A DNA stretch of 6,650 nt from JBPCRW01 sp050996405 (GCA_050996405.1 JBPCRW010000249.1:1-6650); one strand, 5' to 3'; shown: positions 1 through 5,387, counted from the first letter of the stretch. Notes: a model not told the origin generated them from the sequence alone. Made by a program: numbers and translations.

Positions 1-93
1 TTCCACTAGCGTAACCCGCGCTTTTTCCGAGCCTTCCGCATGGTCATCGTCGCCGACGGGAACGGACAATGTCGGATTTTCCATTTCAGGCAT
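1..93 (-). CDS. DsbA-like / thioredoxin-fold protein, N-terminal fragment (runs off the window)
   Basis: Thirty-one codons are visible from the ATG at 93 to the window edge. The peptide has a DHAEGSEKARVTLVE stretch at residues 17-31. In DsbA-like proteins (thioredoxin_4 type, sometimes fused to NhaA antiporters) an acidic DH-x-x-G-x-x-x-A-x-VTLVE segment directly precedes the YGD-x-x-CPxC active site, so the active site should lie just outside the window. No signal peptide is visible, so a cytoplasmic location is possible. The start at 93 is preferred over the in-frame ATG at 84 because a GGGAGA Shine-Dalgarno sequence (107-102) is 8 nt from 93. The start lies inside the peroxiredoxin gene and overlaps its end by 8 nt, which suggests translational coupling and a shared thiol-redox role. 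The family assignment rests on one short motif and is fairly likely but not certain. Confidence 0.6.
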   Translation of the reverse strand, partial: MPEMENPTLSVPVGDDDHAEGSEKARVTLVE

Positions 94-610
94 TTGCTTT
101 TTCTCCCTTGCCGTCTTTACCGGCTTGAATTTCTTTGAGTGACTGCAGAATTTGATTCGCGCCCGGATTTACGCCGATTGGCGAAACGTAACTCCAGCGA
201 ATCACGCCGTCTTTGTCAATTACGAATAAGGCGCGTTCGGAAAATCCGTCGCCGTTTCGATAAACGCCGTATTTTTTCGACACTTCGCCTTTCGGCTCGA
301 AATCCGACAACAGAGTCATTTTATAGCCGCGATTTTCACGAAATGCCGCGTGGCAAAAAACGCCGTCAACGGAAATTCCCAAAAGATCTGCGTTATACTT
401 TTCAAACTCCGGCAAAAGCTCGCTGTAAAGCGTTAGCTGGTCGCCGCAAACCGCGCTCCAATCTGCCGGATAAAATACGAGAATCACGTTTTTGCCCCGA
501 TAATCACTTAATGTAATCGTGTCTTCCGCATCGCCCGCCGCCGCGCCCGCGTGACTCGACAGCGTAAAATCAGGAGATTTTTCACCTGCTTTCAATAGTT
601 CTTCGCTCAT
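86..610 (-). CDS. Peroxiredoxin (AhpC/TSA, redoxin family)
   Basis: A 174-residue thiol peroxidase, expected to reduce hydrogen peroxide or organic hydroperoxides in the cytoplasm. The peroxidatic cysteine is C55 in a P48-x3-S52-x2-C55 motif (YPADWSAVCGDQ). Serine replaces the usual threonine of PxxxTxxC, a conservative change. The conserved active-site arginine is R126 in SERALFVID. A second cysteine, C86 in GVFCHAAF, is a candidate resolving cysteine, so the enzyme may be an atypical 2-Cys type; a 1-Cys AhpE-like mechanism is the alternative. The Trx-fold body spans about residues 5-160, and the lysine-rich tail after 160 looks unstructured. The ATG at 610 has a good AAGGGGAA ribosome binding site about 7 nt upstream. 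The gene lies 43 nt after the aldo/keto reductase, and its last 8 nt overlap the start of the DsbA-like gene. Confidence 0.93.
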   Translation of the reverse strand: MSEELLKAGEKSPDFTLSSHAGAAAGDAEDTITLSDYRGKNVILVFYPADWSAVCGDQLTLYSELLPEFEKYNADLLGISVDGVFCHAAFRENRGYKMTLLSDFEPKGEVSKKYGVYRNGDGFSERALFVIDKDGVIRWSYVSPIGVNPGANQILQSLKEIQAGKDGKGEKANA

Positions 611-653
611 AATAATTCCCCTTACTTTTAATTTTAATAAACTGAAACTCCGT

Positions 654-1553
654 CTAGGTCATTCCAACCCAGCTTTCGTCTGCGACTTCGCGCCAGCGGT
701 TGCGAATCGCTTCAAACTCCTCGCCCGACAAATTTCCTGCGGCGACGTAACTGGCGTTTTCCTGCCAGCGATTCGGCTTAGTCGTGCCGACAATCATCGT
801 ATCAACGCCCGGAATTGACATCGTAAAACGCAAAGCAATCGCCGTCGCTTCTTCCAGAGATTTGTTCAGAAAATCGAATTTTAATTTCTGAATTCTGTCC
901 CAGTATGCGTGATGATACGAATCAGCGGGCTTTGAATTATGCCGCCAGACGGCGTTGGCAATCGGGCGTTTGGCAATCACGCCCAAACCTTTTTCGACCG
1001 CTAGCGGAATGTTCGAGTCAATCGGCGTTTGGTCTGCTATATTGACGGAAGTTTGAAACGAATCGAAGGCGTTCATTTCAATTGCCGTTTTCGCGTCTTC
1101 GTTGTCGCCCGAATAACCGATATAGCGCGTGTAGCCTTTTTCCCGCGCGCGCTGCAAGGCTTCAATCGCTTCGCCGCGCCGCAAAATTTCGCTGTCGCAA
1201 CTGTGAAGCTGCGCGATGTCTAAATAATCTGTTTTCAAATTCCGCAAACTGTTTTCAATCGTTTCCAAAATCCCTTTTTTCGACCAGTCAAAACTAGCAA
1301 AAGCGTCGAGCGCGCCGCATTTCGTCAGCAAATAAAATTCTTGGCGGCGCGTTCCGACGGCTTCGCCGATTAGCTTTTCGGAATTTTTATAAGCCGCCGC
1401 CGTGTCAATCACGTTCAAACCCGCGTCGAGCGCGGAATTTAAAAGTTCGTTGACATTTTCCTGTGTCTGATTCGGGTTGTAGCCGATTTCCGCGCCTCCA
1501 AACCCAAGCACGGAAAATTGCATATCGGTTTTGCCAAATTTTCTTTTTTCCAT
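654..1553 (-). CDS. Aldo/keto reductase
   Basis: A 299-residue cytoplasmic NADPH-dependent aldehyde/ketone reductase with a TIM-barrel fold. All four catalytic residues are visible: D50 and Y55 (VIDTAAAYKNSE), K78 (LLTKCG) and H117 (AQLHSCD). The cofactor-binding C-terminal segment appears as SIPGVDTMIVGTTKPNRWQEN (about 247-266). Length is normal for the family, which usually runs from 280 to 340 residues. Substrate cannot be told from the sequence; reactive carbonyls or sugar derivatives are common for this branch. The ATG at 1553 shares its A with the TAA stop of the O-methyltransferase (TAATG). An AAAGGGAA ribosome binding site lies inside the end of that gene, so translation is probably coupled. 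The peroxiredoxin follows 43 nt downstream. Confidence 0.95.
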   Translation of the reverse strand: MEKRKFGKTDMQFSVLGFGGAEIGYNPNQTQENVNELLNSALDAGLNVIDTAAAYKNSEKLIGEAVGTRRQEFYLLTKCGALDAFASFDWSKKGILETIENSLRNLKTDYLDIAQLHSCDSEILRRGEAIEALQRAREKGYTRYIGYSGDNEDAKTAIEMNAFDSFQTSVNIADQTPIDSNIPLAVEKGLGVIAKRPIANAVWRHNSKPADSYHHAYWDRIQKLKFDFLNKSLEEATAIALRFTMSIPGVDTMIVGTTKPNRWQENASYVAAGNLSGEEFEAIRNRWREVADESWVGMT

Positions 1554-2194
1554 TATTCCCTTTCTTTTCTGATGACCATTAAACCATCGCGCACGGCAAG
1601 CAGAATATTTGAAACTCGCTCGTCCGCATTGATTTTTTCGTTGAATTTATCAAGTGCGATTGTGCTTTCGTCGTCGTTCGTTTTCGGGTCCAAAACTTTA
1701 CCGCTCCACAAAACATTGTCCGCCAAAATTACGCCGCCGATTTTGAGCTTCGGAAAAACCAAATCAAAATAATTCGAGTAATTCGGCTTGTCGGCATCAA
1801 TAAAAACAAGGTCGAAAGTTTCATTTAAAGTCGGAATAATTTCCAGCGCGTCGCCCAGACGCGAATCAATCTTTTCGTTAAATTCGCTTCGCGCCCAAAA
1901 TTCTTTCGCAACCTGATTTGTTTCCGGCTGAACATCGAGCGTGATAATTTTTCCGTCATCGGTCAAACCTTCTGCCAGACAGAGCGCGGAATATCCCATA
2001 TAAGTTCCGATTTCCAGGATTTGTTTCGGCTGAATTATTTTGCTCAACATCGCCAGCAGGCGACCTTGATAAAAACCCGAAAGCATCGATTTATCCGAAC
2101 GTTCGCCGAAAGTTTTCTCGCGCAGCTCGCGCAAAATTTCGCTTTCTTCGGACGTAAATTTTTCCGCGTATGCCTGAATTTTTTCGTCAATCAT
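1553..2194 (-). CDS. SAM-dependent O-methyltransferase (caffeoyl-CoA OMT-like, class I)
   Basis: A 213-residue class I methyltransferase. Motif I is LEIGTYMGYS (60-69), the acidic residue that holds the SAM ribose is D87 (ITLDVQP), GDA is at 114-116 and FIDADK at 131-136. The likely divalent-metal ligands of the CCoAOMT family are D133, D159 and N160 (ILADNVLWSG). The N-terminal helices (1-50) and the conserved SGFYQGRLL region match bacterial members about 210-220 residues long. Bacterial relatives include catechol-type O-methyltransferases and TrmR (YrrM), which methylates 5-hydroxyuridine in tRNA. The sequence alone does not separate these, so no symbol is given. The ribosome binding site is weak (GAAAG about 8 nt from the ATG, AAGG farther away). 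The gene lies 32 nt after the DUF5335-like gene and overlaps the aldo/keto reductase start by one base. Confidence 0.93.
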   Translation of the reverse strand: MIDEKIQAYAEKFTSEESEILRELREKTFGERSDKSMLSGFYQGRLLAMLSKIIQPKQILEIGTYMGYSALCLAEGLTDDGKIITLDVQPETNQVAKEFWARSEFNEKIDSRLGDALEIIPTLNETFDLVFIDADKPNYSNYFDLVFPKLKIGGVILADNVLWSGKVLDPKTNDDESTIALDKFNEKINADERVSNILLAVRDGLMVIRKERE

Positions 2195-2226
2195 ATTTTA
2201 CTTTCAACCTTTTTCACATTTTCACT

Positions 2227-2592
2227 TTAAGAAACACCGTCAACTCTCGATTCAAAACGCAGCATTATCAATTCGTTTTCTCCGTCCGTAATTTCCAGCG
2301 CGTCCTCGCTGCCGTCGGTGTCATACTGCACGGCGATTCCGCGCACATCCTCAATCGTATCGTGAGTTTTTTCGCCATCGCCGTTGGTGCGGTCAATCCG
2401 CGTGACGACTAATGTTTTGCCGCCTGTGTCGTCTTTCAAAAAAACTTCTTCGAGATGCGCTTCCTGCGGTTCTTCCTGCGCCGCGCTTCCCTTGAAAACC
2501 TGAAAACGCGCCCGCCGGTTGTTGTTCCGCGTGGAAAATTCTTCTAAAAACTTTGTCCAGTCGTCCGGACTAATTTGTTTGATTACGCTCAT
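2227..2592 (-). CDS. Hypothetical protein, DUF5335-like
   Basis: A small soluble protein of 121 residues without cysteines, a signal peptide or membrane segments. The N-terminus (ISPDDWTKFLEEFSTRN, residues 7-23) resembles the opening of DUF5335 proteins, where a short helix with W and F residues precedes a compact beta domain. The rest alternates acidic loops and short strands, for example HLEEVFLKD, TLVVTRIDR and LIMLRFESRVDG, and a DGSEDALEITDGENELIMLR stretch. Function is unknown. Gene status is well supported: an AGAGGA ribosome binding site lies 7 nt from the ATG, the gene fits tightly between the MDR gene (29 nt) and the O-methyltransferase (32 nt), and its composition is protein-like. 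The family name is a tentative recognition. Confidence 0.82.
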   Translation of the reverse strand: MSVIKQISPDDWTKFLEEFSTRNNNRRARFQVFKGSAAQEEPQEAHLEEVFLKDDTGGKTLVVTRIDRTNGDGEKTHDTIEDVRGIAVQYDTDGSEDALEITDGENELIMLRFESRVDGVS

Positions 2593-2621
2593 ATTTTTTC
2601 CTCTGTTTCTATCTAAAAAAT

Positions 2622-3629
2622 TTACTGAATCTTTATCACGATTTTGCCGAAATGCGCTCCTGCTTCCAGATATTTCAGCGCGTCTTTCGCTTCTGAAAAT
2701 TCAAAAACTTTATCAATCACGGGTTTCAAGCTGTGCTGCGAAACAAGGCGGTTCATATCTTCAAACATTTGCCGCGAGCCGACGAAAATTCCCTGCATTT
2801 TGACGACTTTCATCAAAATAGAAACCGGATTGATTTCGCCTTGACCGGACAAAACGCCGATAACCGCGATATGCCCGCCCATTCGCGCCGCGTTGATTGA
2901 TTTTTGCATTGTCCCCGCGCCGCCGACTTCGACCACATGGTCAACGCCGCGCTTTTCCGTCAATTGCAAAACCCGCGCGTCCCAATCCGCATCGGTTTTA
3001 TAATTAATTAAATCGTTTGCGCCGATTTCTTTGGCGCGATTTAATTTCTCGTCGCTCGAAGAAGTGATAATCGTCCGGCAACCGAAAAACGCGGCAAACT
3101 GCAACGCGAAAATCGAAACGCCGCCCGTGCCTTGCAGCAAAACTGAATCATCCGGCTTCAAACCGCCCGAACAAAAAAGCGCGTTGTAAGCCGTTACGCC
3201 AGCGCACGGCAAAGTCGCCGCTTCTTCATATGAAAGATGTTCGGGAATGCAGACCAGACCGTTTTCGTCAAACGTTCCGAACTCGCGCAAAGTTCCGTCC
3301 AAATCGCCGCCGAGCGTGGTTCGCGCTTTTTGGAAATCAATCTCGCCGTCGTGCCAGCCCTGCATAAAAATCGGCGCGACTCTATCGCCGATTTTAAATT
3401 TCGTCACGCTCGAACCGATTTCGACGACTTCGCCCGCGCCATCCGAAAACGGCACGCGCGGCATTTTCAGCTTCGGATTATATTTTCCCTCAACCATCAT
3501 CAAATCACGATAATTTAATGATGCGGCGTGAAATTTCACCTTTACTTCATGAGCTTTCGGCTGCGGTTCATCGCGCTCGACAAGTGCCAGATTGTCTATT
3601 CCGAATTGCTGTATTTCGTAGGCTCTCAT
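2622..3629 (-). CDS. Zinc-free medium-chain dehydrogenase/reductase (NADPH:quinone reductase-like)
   Basis: A 335-residue MDR-superfamily oxidoreductase that should use NAD(P)H to reduce quinones, enones or similar carbonyls in the cytoplasm. The N-terminal GroES-like domain (about 25-130) carries the quinone-reductase signature SLNYRDLMMVEGKY (38-50), with N/Y where zinc alcohol dehydrogenases have the catalytic Cys. The structural-zinc cysteine lobe is absent, although automatic annotation often labels this group zinc-binding. The Rossmann dinucleotide motif is LLQGTGGVSIFALQFA (164-179), and VDHVVEVGGAG (229-239) follows. The C-terminus (HFGKIVIKIQ) ends normally. The ATG at 3629 yields the full N-terminal strand (MRAYEIQQFG), so the start is credible, but there is no clear Shine-Dalgarno sequence. 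The 108-nt gap upstream holds an inverted-repeat element, and the gene may begin its own transcription unit. Confidence 0.93.
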   Translation of the reverse strand: MRAYEIQQFGIDNLALVERDEPQPKAHEVKVKFHAASLNYRDLMMVEGKYNPKLKMPRVPFSDGAGEVVEIGSSVTKFKIGDRVAPIFMQGWHDGEIDFQKARTTLGGDLDGTLREFGTFDENGLVCIPEHLSYEEAATLPCAGVTAYNALFCSGGLKPDDSVLLQGTGGVSIFALQFAAFFGCRTIITSSSDEKLNRAKEIGANDLINYKTDADWDARVLQLTEKRGVDHVVEVGGAGTMQKSINAARMGGHIAVIGVLSGQGEINPVSILMKVVKMQGIFVGSRQMFEDMNRLVSQHSLKPVIDKVFEFSEAKDALKYLEAGAHFGKIVIKIQ

Positions 3630-3640
3630 AGATTTTTTAG

Positions 3641-3710
3641 CCGCGAATAAATGCTAAAATGCGGATTAAATTCTTTTTCTTTTATTCGCGCCATCCGCGA
3701 AAATGCGCGA
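3641..3710. repeat. Degenerate intergenic inverted-repeat element
   Basis: The 108-nt gap between the thioredoxin-like and MDR genes holds 10-bp perfect inverted arms, CGCGAATAAA (3642-3651) and TTTATTCGCG (3681-3690), with a 29-nt A/T-rich loop. A second, overlapping pair, GCGGAT (3661-3666) and ATCCGC (3693-3698), can form an alternative stem. Read on the minus strand, repeated TCGCGGAT/GCGCGAATAAA-like words are followed by an A/G-rich middle and then AATCCGC...TTATTCGCGG. This resembles dispersed intergenic repeats in several phyla built from TCCGCG/ATCTGCG words, but that is recall rather than a search result. There is no U-run after either stem, so a simple intrinsic terminator is unlikely. 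Confidence 0.55.
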
Positions 3711-3737
3711 CTGAATTTTTTATCCGAATTTTGCTTT

Positions 3738-4358
3738 CTATTTCGTGACGGCTTTTGTTTGTCGGCTCTTTGCCGCCCATCCATCAAACAGATTCTCAAA
3801 TTCTTTTTGAATTGACTGTTCTTTATCCGACAGATACCAACGCTGAATTTTCTCCATCATTTCAGGCTTTTCCAAACCCTGTTTTTTCATTTCGTAAAAC
3901 AAATTCATCGCCGCCTGCGGTCGCGGTCCCCAAGTCCCGATTTCCAGCAAAGTTTCCGCGTCCAAACAAATTAATTTCGGAATTGAACGCGCGTTATTAG
4001 TCAAATATGCGTCCATCAATTCCAGATTTTCATCGCGCAGAATATAGCGCGTTTTAATATTCGGATTTTCCGCCGCGATTTTTTCAATTGTCGGAATATT
4101 CTGCGCCGCGTCGCCGCACCAGCCTTCGGTCAGAATCAGCCAAATCATTTTGCGCTCGATATTTCGCGCTTTTTCTTTTAAAGAATCATTTAATTTGACG
4201 GTCTTTTCCAAACGACGCATCCGCTGGCGATTCAATTTGCCGTAATTAAACATGGCTTCCGATTGATTTTCGCCGGTCGTTTTTCCGTCAAGCAAAAGGT
4301 CGTCAATCAACTTGATATATTCGGCAAAGGTCATCGATTTTTCAATATAATTTTTCAT
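3738..4358 (-). CDS. Thioredoxin-family protein (thioredoxin_9-like, monothiol)
   Basis: A 206-residue soluble thioredoxin-fold protein. A helical N-terminal region (1-68, rich in K, R and E) precedes the strand MIWLILTEGWCGDAAQNIP (71-89). The active site is W80-C81-G82-D83-A84: the first thioredoxin cysteine is kept but the second is alanine, so it cannot perform a normal CxxC dithiol exchange. The cis-proline loop is RSIPKLICLD, with P127. A strand and helix (ETLLEIGTWGPRPQAAMNLFYEM) and a charged helical tail follow. It resembles the thioredoxin_9 group, which often has WCxDA sites. The likely role is monothiol reduction or thiol binding; the partner is unknown. It starts 9 nt after the doxX stop. 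The start codon at 4358 is the second copy of a 13-bp duplication, and the ATG at 4371 is out of frame. Confidence 0.88.
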   Translation of the reverse strand: MKNYIEKSMTFAEYIKLIDDLLLDGKTTGENQSEAMFNYGKLNRQRMRRLEKTVKLNDSLKEKARNIERKMIWLILTEGWCGDAAQNIPTIEKIAAENPNIKTRYILRDENLELMDAYLTNNARSIPKLICLDAETLLEIGTWGPRPQAAMNLFYEMKKQGLEKPEMMEKIQRWYLSDKEQSIQKEFENLFDGWAAKSRQTKAVTK

Positions 4359-4372
4359 AATAATTTTTCATA
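4347..4372. repeat. 13-bp perfect tandem duplication at the doxX/thioredoxin-like junction
   Basis: Positions 4347-4359 and 4360-4372 are identical (ataatttttcata on the plus strand), with no mismatch and no gap. On the minus strand each copy contains ATGAAAAATTAT. Copy one (4372-4360) holds the doxX stop TGA overlapping an ATG at 4371. Copy two holds the ATG at 4358 that opens the thioredoxin-like frame. The ATG at 4371 opens only a short frame, MKNYYEKLY then stop, because 13 is not a multiple of three. The repeat is read directly from the sequence. Confidence 0.95.
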
Positions 4373-4772
4373 TTTTTTCCCGCCAAATCAGCCTGTCCAA
4401 ACTCCACGCGCCGCCGCCCGTGAAAATGAAATAGAGAAAAACGAAACAGTAAATCACCGCCAGTTCGCCTTGATTGACCAGCGGCAAAAAATGATTCGGC
4501 GCGTGAACCGTAAAATACGCAACCGCCATCATTCCGCATAAAATAAACGCGACGGGGCGCGTAAAAAGTCCGAGCAGAAAAAGCACTCCGCCGCCGAATA
4601 ATTCTAAAACTCCAGCCGTTAGCATCGACGGCGACAAAGACCCGTCAGCACCCGGCGGCAAAGCCGGAAATCCCAAAAGTTTCTGGCTGCCGTGCCAGAT
4701 AAACAAAAATCCGGTAACTATCCGCAAAATGCTCAACGCGCACGGCGACCAGTTGTTTAAAAATGTGTTCAT
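4368..4772 (-). CDS. doxX: DoxX-family membrane protein
   Basis: A 134-residue integral inner-membrane protein with four predicted helices at about 12-31, 50-70, 72-90 and 103-120. Family features are RIVTGFLFIWHGSQKLLGFP (17-36), GVLELFGGGVLFLLGLFTRP (54-73), FLPLVNQGELAVIYCFVFLY (95-114) and a GGGAWSLDRL end. DoxX proteins are linked to thiosulfate:quinone oxidation in Acidianus and to redox and thiol-stress complexes in mycobacteria, but most bacterial members have no assigned reaction. The symbol is used here in the family sense only. The ATG at 4772 has a GGGAG ribosome binding site about 9 nt upstream. Gene order Rrf2, DoxX, thioredoxin-like suggests a redox stress unit. A candidate Rrf2 site lies in the 93-nt gap upstream. 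The stop overlaps an ATG within the 13-bp repeat. Confidence 0.93.
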   Translation of the reverse strand: MNTFLNNWSPCALSILRIVTGFLFIWHGSQKLLGFPALPPGADGSLSPSMLTAGVLELFGGGVLFLLGLFTRPVAFILCGMMAVAYFTVHAPNHFLPLVNQGELAVIYCFVFLYFIFTGGGAWSLDRLIWREKI

Positions 4773-4795
4773 TATTTTTTCTCCCGCTTTGCCAA

Positions 4796-4822
4796 ATTAT
4801 CTGACTGCGTTTTTACAATCAA
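4796..4822 (-). promoter_or_regulatory. Possible promoter for doxX
   Basis: On the minus strand a TTGATT box (4822-4817) is followed, after a short 15-nt spacer, by GATAAT (4801-4796), close to sigma-70 -35 and -10 elements. It sits just downstream of the candidate Rrf2 site, and a TTGTAA half-site (4818-4813) overlaps its -35 end. The spacer is shorter than ideal and the promoter is unconfirmed. Confidence 0.35.
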
Positions 4823-4826
4823 CCAT

Positions 4827-4851
4827 TTTTGTAACTTCTATTGATACAGTT
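4827..4851. promoter_or_regulatory. Candidate second Rrf2 operator upstream of doxX
   Basis: Read on the minus strand this 25-nt site begins AACTGTA and ends TTACAAAA. It contains a TGTA-N11-TACA dyad, the same half-site spacing as the palindrome before the rrf2 gene. Aligned base for base with that operator, 15 of 25 positions agree, including 6 of 6 in the TTACAA arm. A further TTACAA (plus strand 4813-4818) lies 10 nt from the TTGTAA at 4829-4834, so there may be three half-sites. Binding is inferred. Confidence 0.55.
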
Positions 4852-4865
4852 AGAATAAAAAACCT

Positions 4866-5282
4866 TTAAGTTTCCTCAATTTTTTCAATCACGTCGCGCA
4901 ATGTATATTGGCGAAGTTTTTCTTCGACCGACTTATCAATTTCCTTTTGCAGAGCGCACAAAATCGCTTCGATATTTTTTCCGACCGGACAATTTTTATC
5001 CGGTTTATTCGGGGAAAGCGCAAAGACCTCGCCGCACGAAACTGCTTTGTAAACCTCTGACAGTCTAATATCTTTCGGCAATTTAGCTAAAGACGTGCCG
5101 CCCGCCGCCCCGACTTGCGACTCGACCAGATTTACTTCCCGCAAGCTGCTCAAGAGACGGCGAATCACAACCGGATTTGTATTAACGCTGCCTGCTATAT
5201 AATCGGATTTAACGCGCCCGCCGTTTTTGGCGAGAATCGTCAAAACGTGAACCGCAATCGAAAATTGACTATTTGCCGCCAT
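4866..5282 (-). CDS. Rrf2-family transcriptional regulator, YwnA-like
   Basis: From the ATG at 5282 the product is 138 residues. The N-terminal winged helix-turn-helix covers about 5-70. The segment IAGSVNTNPVVIRRLLSSL (29-47) is the Rrf2 recognition-helix region and GAAGGTSLAK (58-67) the wing. Cysteines are C83 (SCGEVF), C98 (NCPVGKNI) and C109. Their spacing does not match IscR or NsrR Fe-S ligands, and NCPVGKNIEAIL resembles the YwnA branch, so direct thiol sensing is more likely than a cluster. The reading frame continues upstream to a TTG at 5321, but that would add 13 residues translated from the operator, and family members begin near MAANSQFSIAVH. There is no Shine-Dalgarno sequence before 5282, so the mRNA may be leaderless or nearly so. 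It lies 93 nt before doxX on the same strand and is likely autoregulated. Confidence 0.92.
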   Translation of the reverse strand: MAANSQFSIAVHVLTILAKNGGRVKSDYIAGSVNTNPVVIRRLLSSLREVNLVESQVGAAGGTSLAKLPKDIRLSEVYKAVSCGEVFALSPNKPDKNCPVGKNIEAILCALQKEIDKSVEEKLRQYTLRDVIEKIEET

Positions 5283-5307
5283 AATTGTAATAAGAATGGT
5301 TACAATT
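5283..5307. promoter_or_regulatory. Rrf2 operator palindrome (likely autoregulation)
   Basis: A perfect dyad, AATTGTAA (5283-5290), nine bases, TTACAATT (5300-5307), ends at the base just before the rrf2 ATG. It sits between a TTGACA -35 box and the start codon, where a bound dimer would block transcription initiation. Arm length and total span suit a winged-helix dimer. The palindrome is read directly; that the neighbouring Rrf2 protein binds it is inference from the usual autoregulation in this family. Confidence 0.75.
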
Positions 5308-5321
5308 GAAACATTTGTCAA
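5293..5321 (-). promoter_or_regulatory. Possible rrf2 promoter
   Basis: A consensus TTGACA (-35) is at 5321-5316. A 17-nt spacer leads to CATTCT (5298-5293), a poor -10 match. The -35 is exact, but the -10 is weak and overlaps the operator. A start site about 7 nt after that -10 would leave only a few bases before the ATG at 5282, in line with the missing ribosome binding site. Confidence 0.4.
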
Positions 5322-5330
5322 GCGTAAATT

Positions 5331-5377
5331 AAGAGTTTCCGTTTTTAATCTGAATTGCGATTAGCTCGGAAACTCTT
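5331..5377 (-). terminator. Long hairpin after the small acidic gene (possible terminator)
   Basis: AAGAGTTTCCG (5331-5341) and CGGAAACTCTT (5367-5377) form an 11-bp perfect stem. Inside the 25-nt loop, TAATC (5346-5350) and GATTA (5359-5363) add a 5-bp stem with an 8-nt loop. In transcription order the hairpin begins 10 nt after the stop at 5388 and ends 9 nt before the rrf2 -35 box, a natural place to separate two units. It lacks a U-run (AATTTACG follows), so it is either a weak terminator, a 3' processing or stabilising stem, or a protein-binding dyad. Confidence 0.5.
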
Positions 5378-5387
5378 GCATTTAAAA

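Noticed and set aside
139..516. Plus-strand frame opposite the peroxiredoxin, and the other plus-strand frames in the window
   Set aside because: All lie antisense to well-supported genes, and their arginine-, serine- or phenylalanine-rich products match no family I know.
2622..3629. Zinc-dependent alcohol dehydrogenase
   Set aside because: The catalytic-zinc ligand positions and the four-cysteine structural lobe are absent; the SLNYRD signature fits the zinc-free quinone-reductase branch.
4342..4539. 65-residue minus-strand frame ending in MKNYYEKLY
   Set aside because: It is an out-of-frame reading of doxX whose last residues come from the first 13-bp repeat copy; composition and context do not support an independent gene.
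5027..5115. Fe-S cluster binding by the Rrf2 protein
   Set aside because: C83, C98 and C109 are spaced by 14 and 10 residues between them, unlike the closely spaced cysteine triads of IscR and NsrR; direct thiol sensing is the safer reading.
5283..5321. Rrf2 start at the TTG at 5321, giving 151 residues
   Set aside because: The extra 13 residues come from the promoter and operator region, the added peptide is not family-like, and Rrf2 proteins start close to the MAANSQFSIAVH position at 5282.
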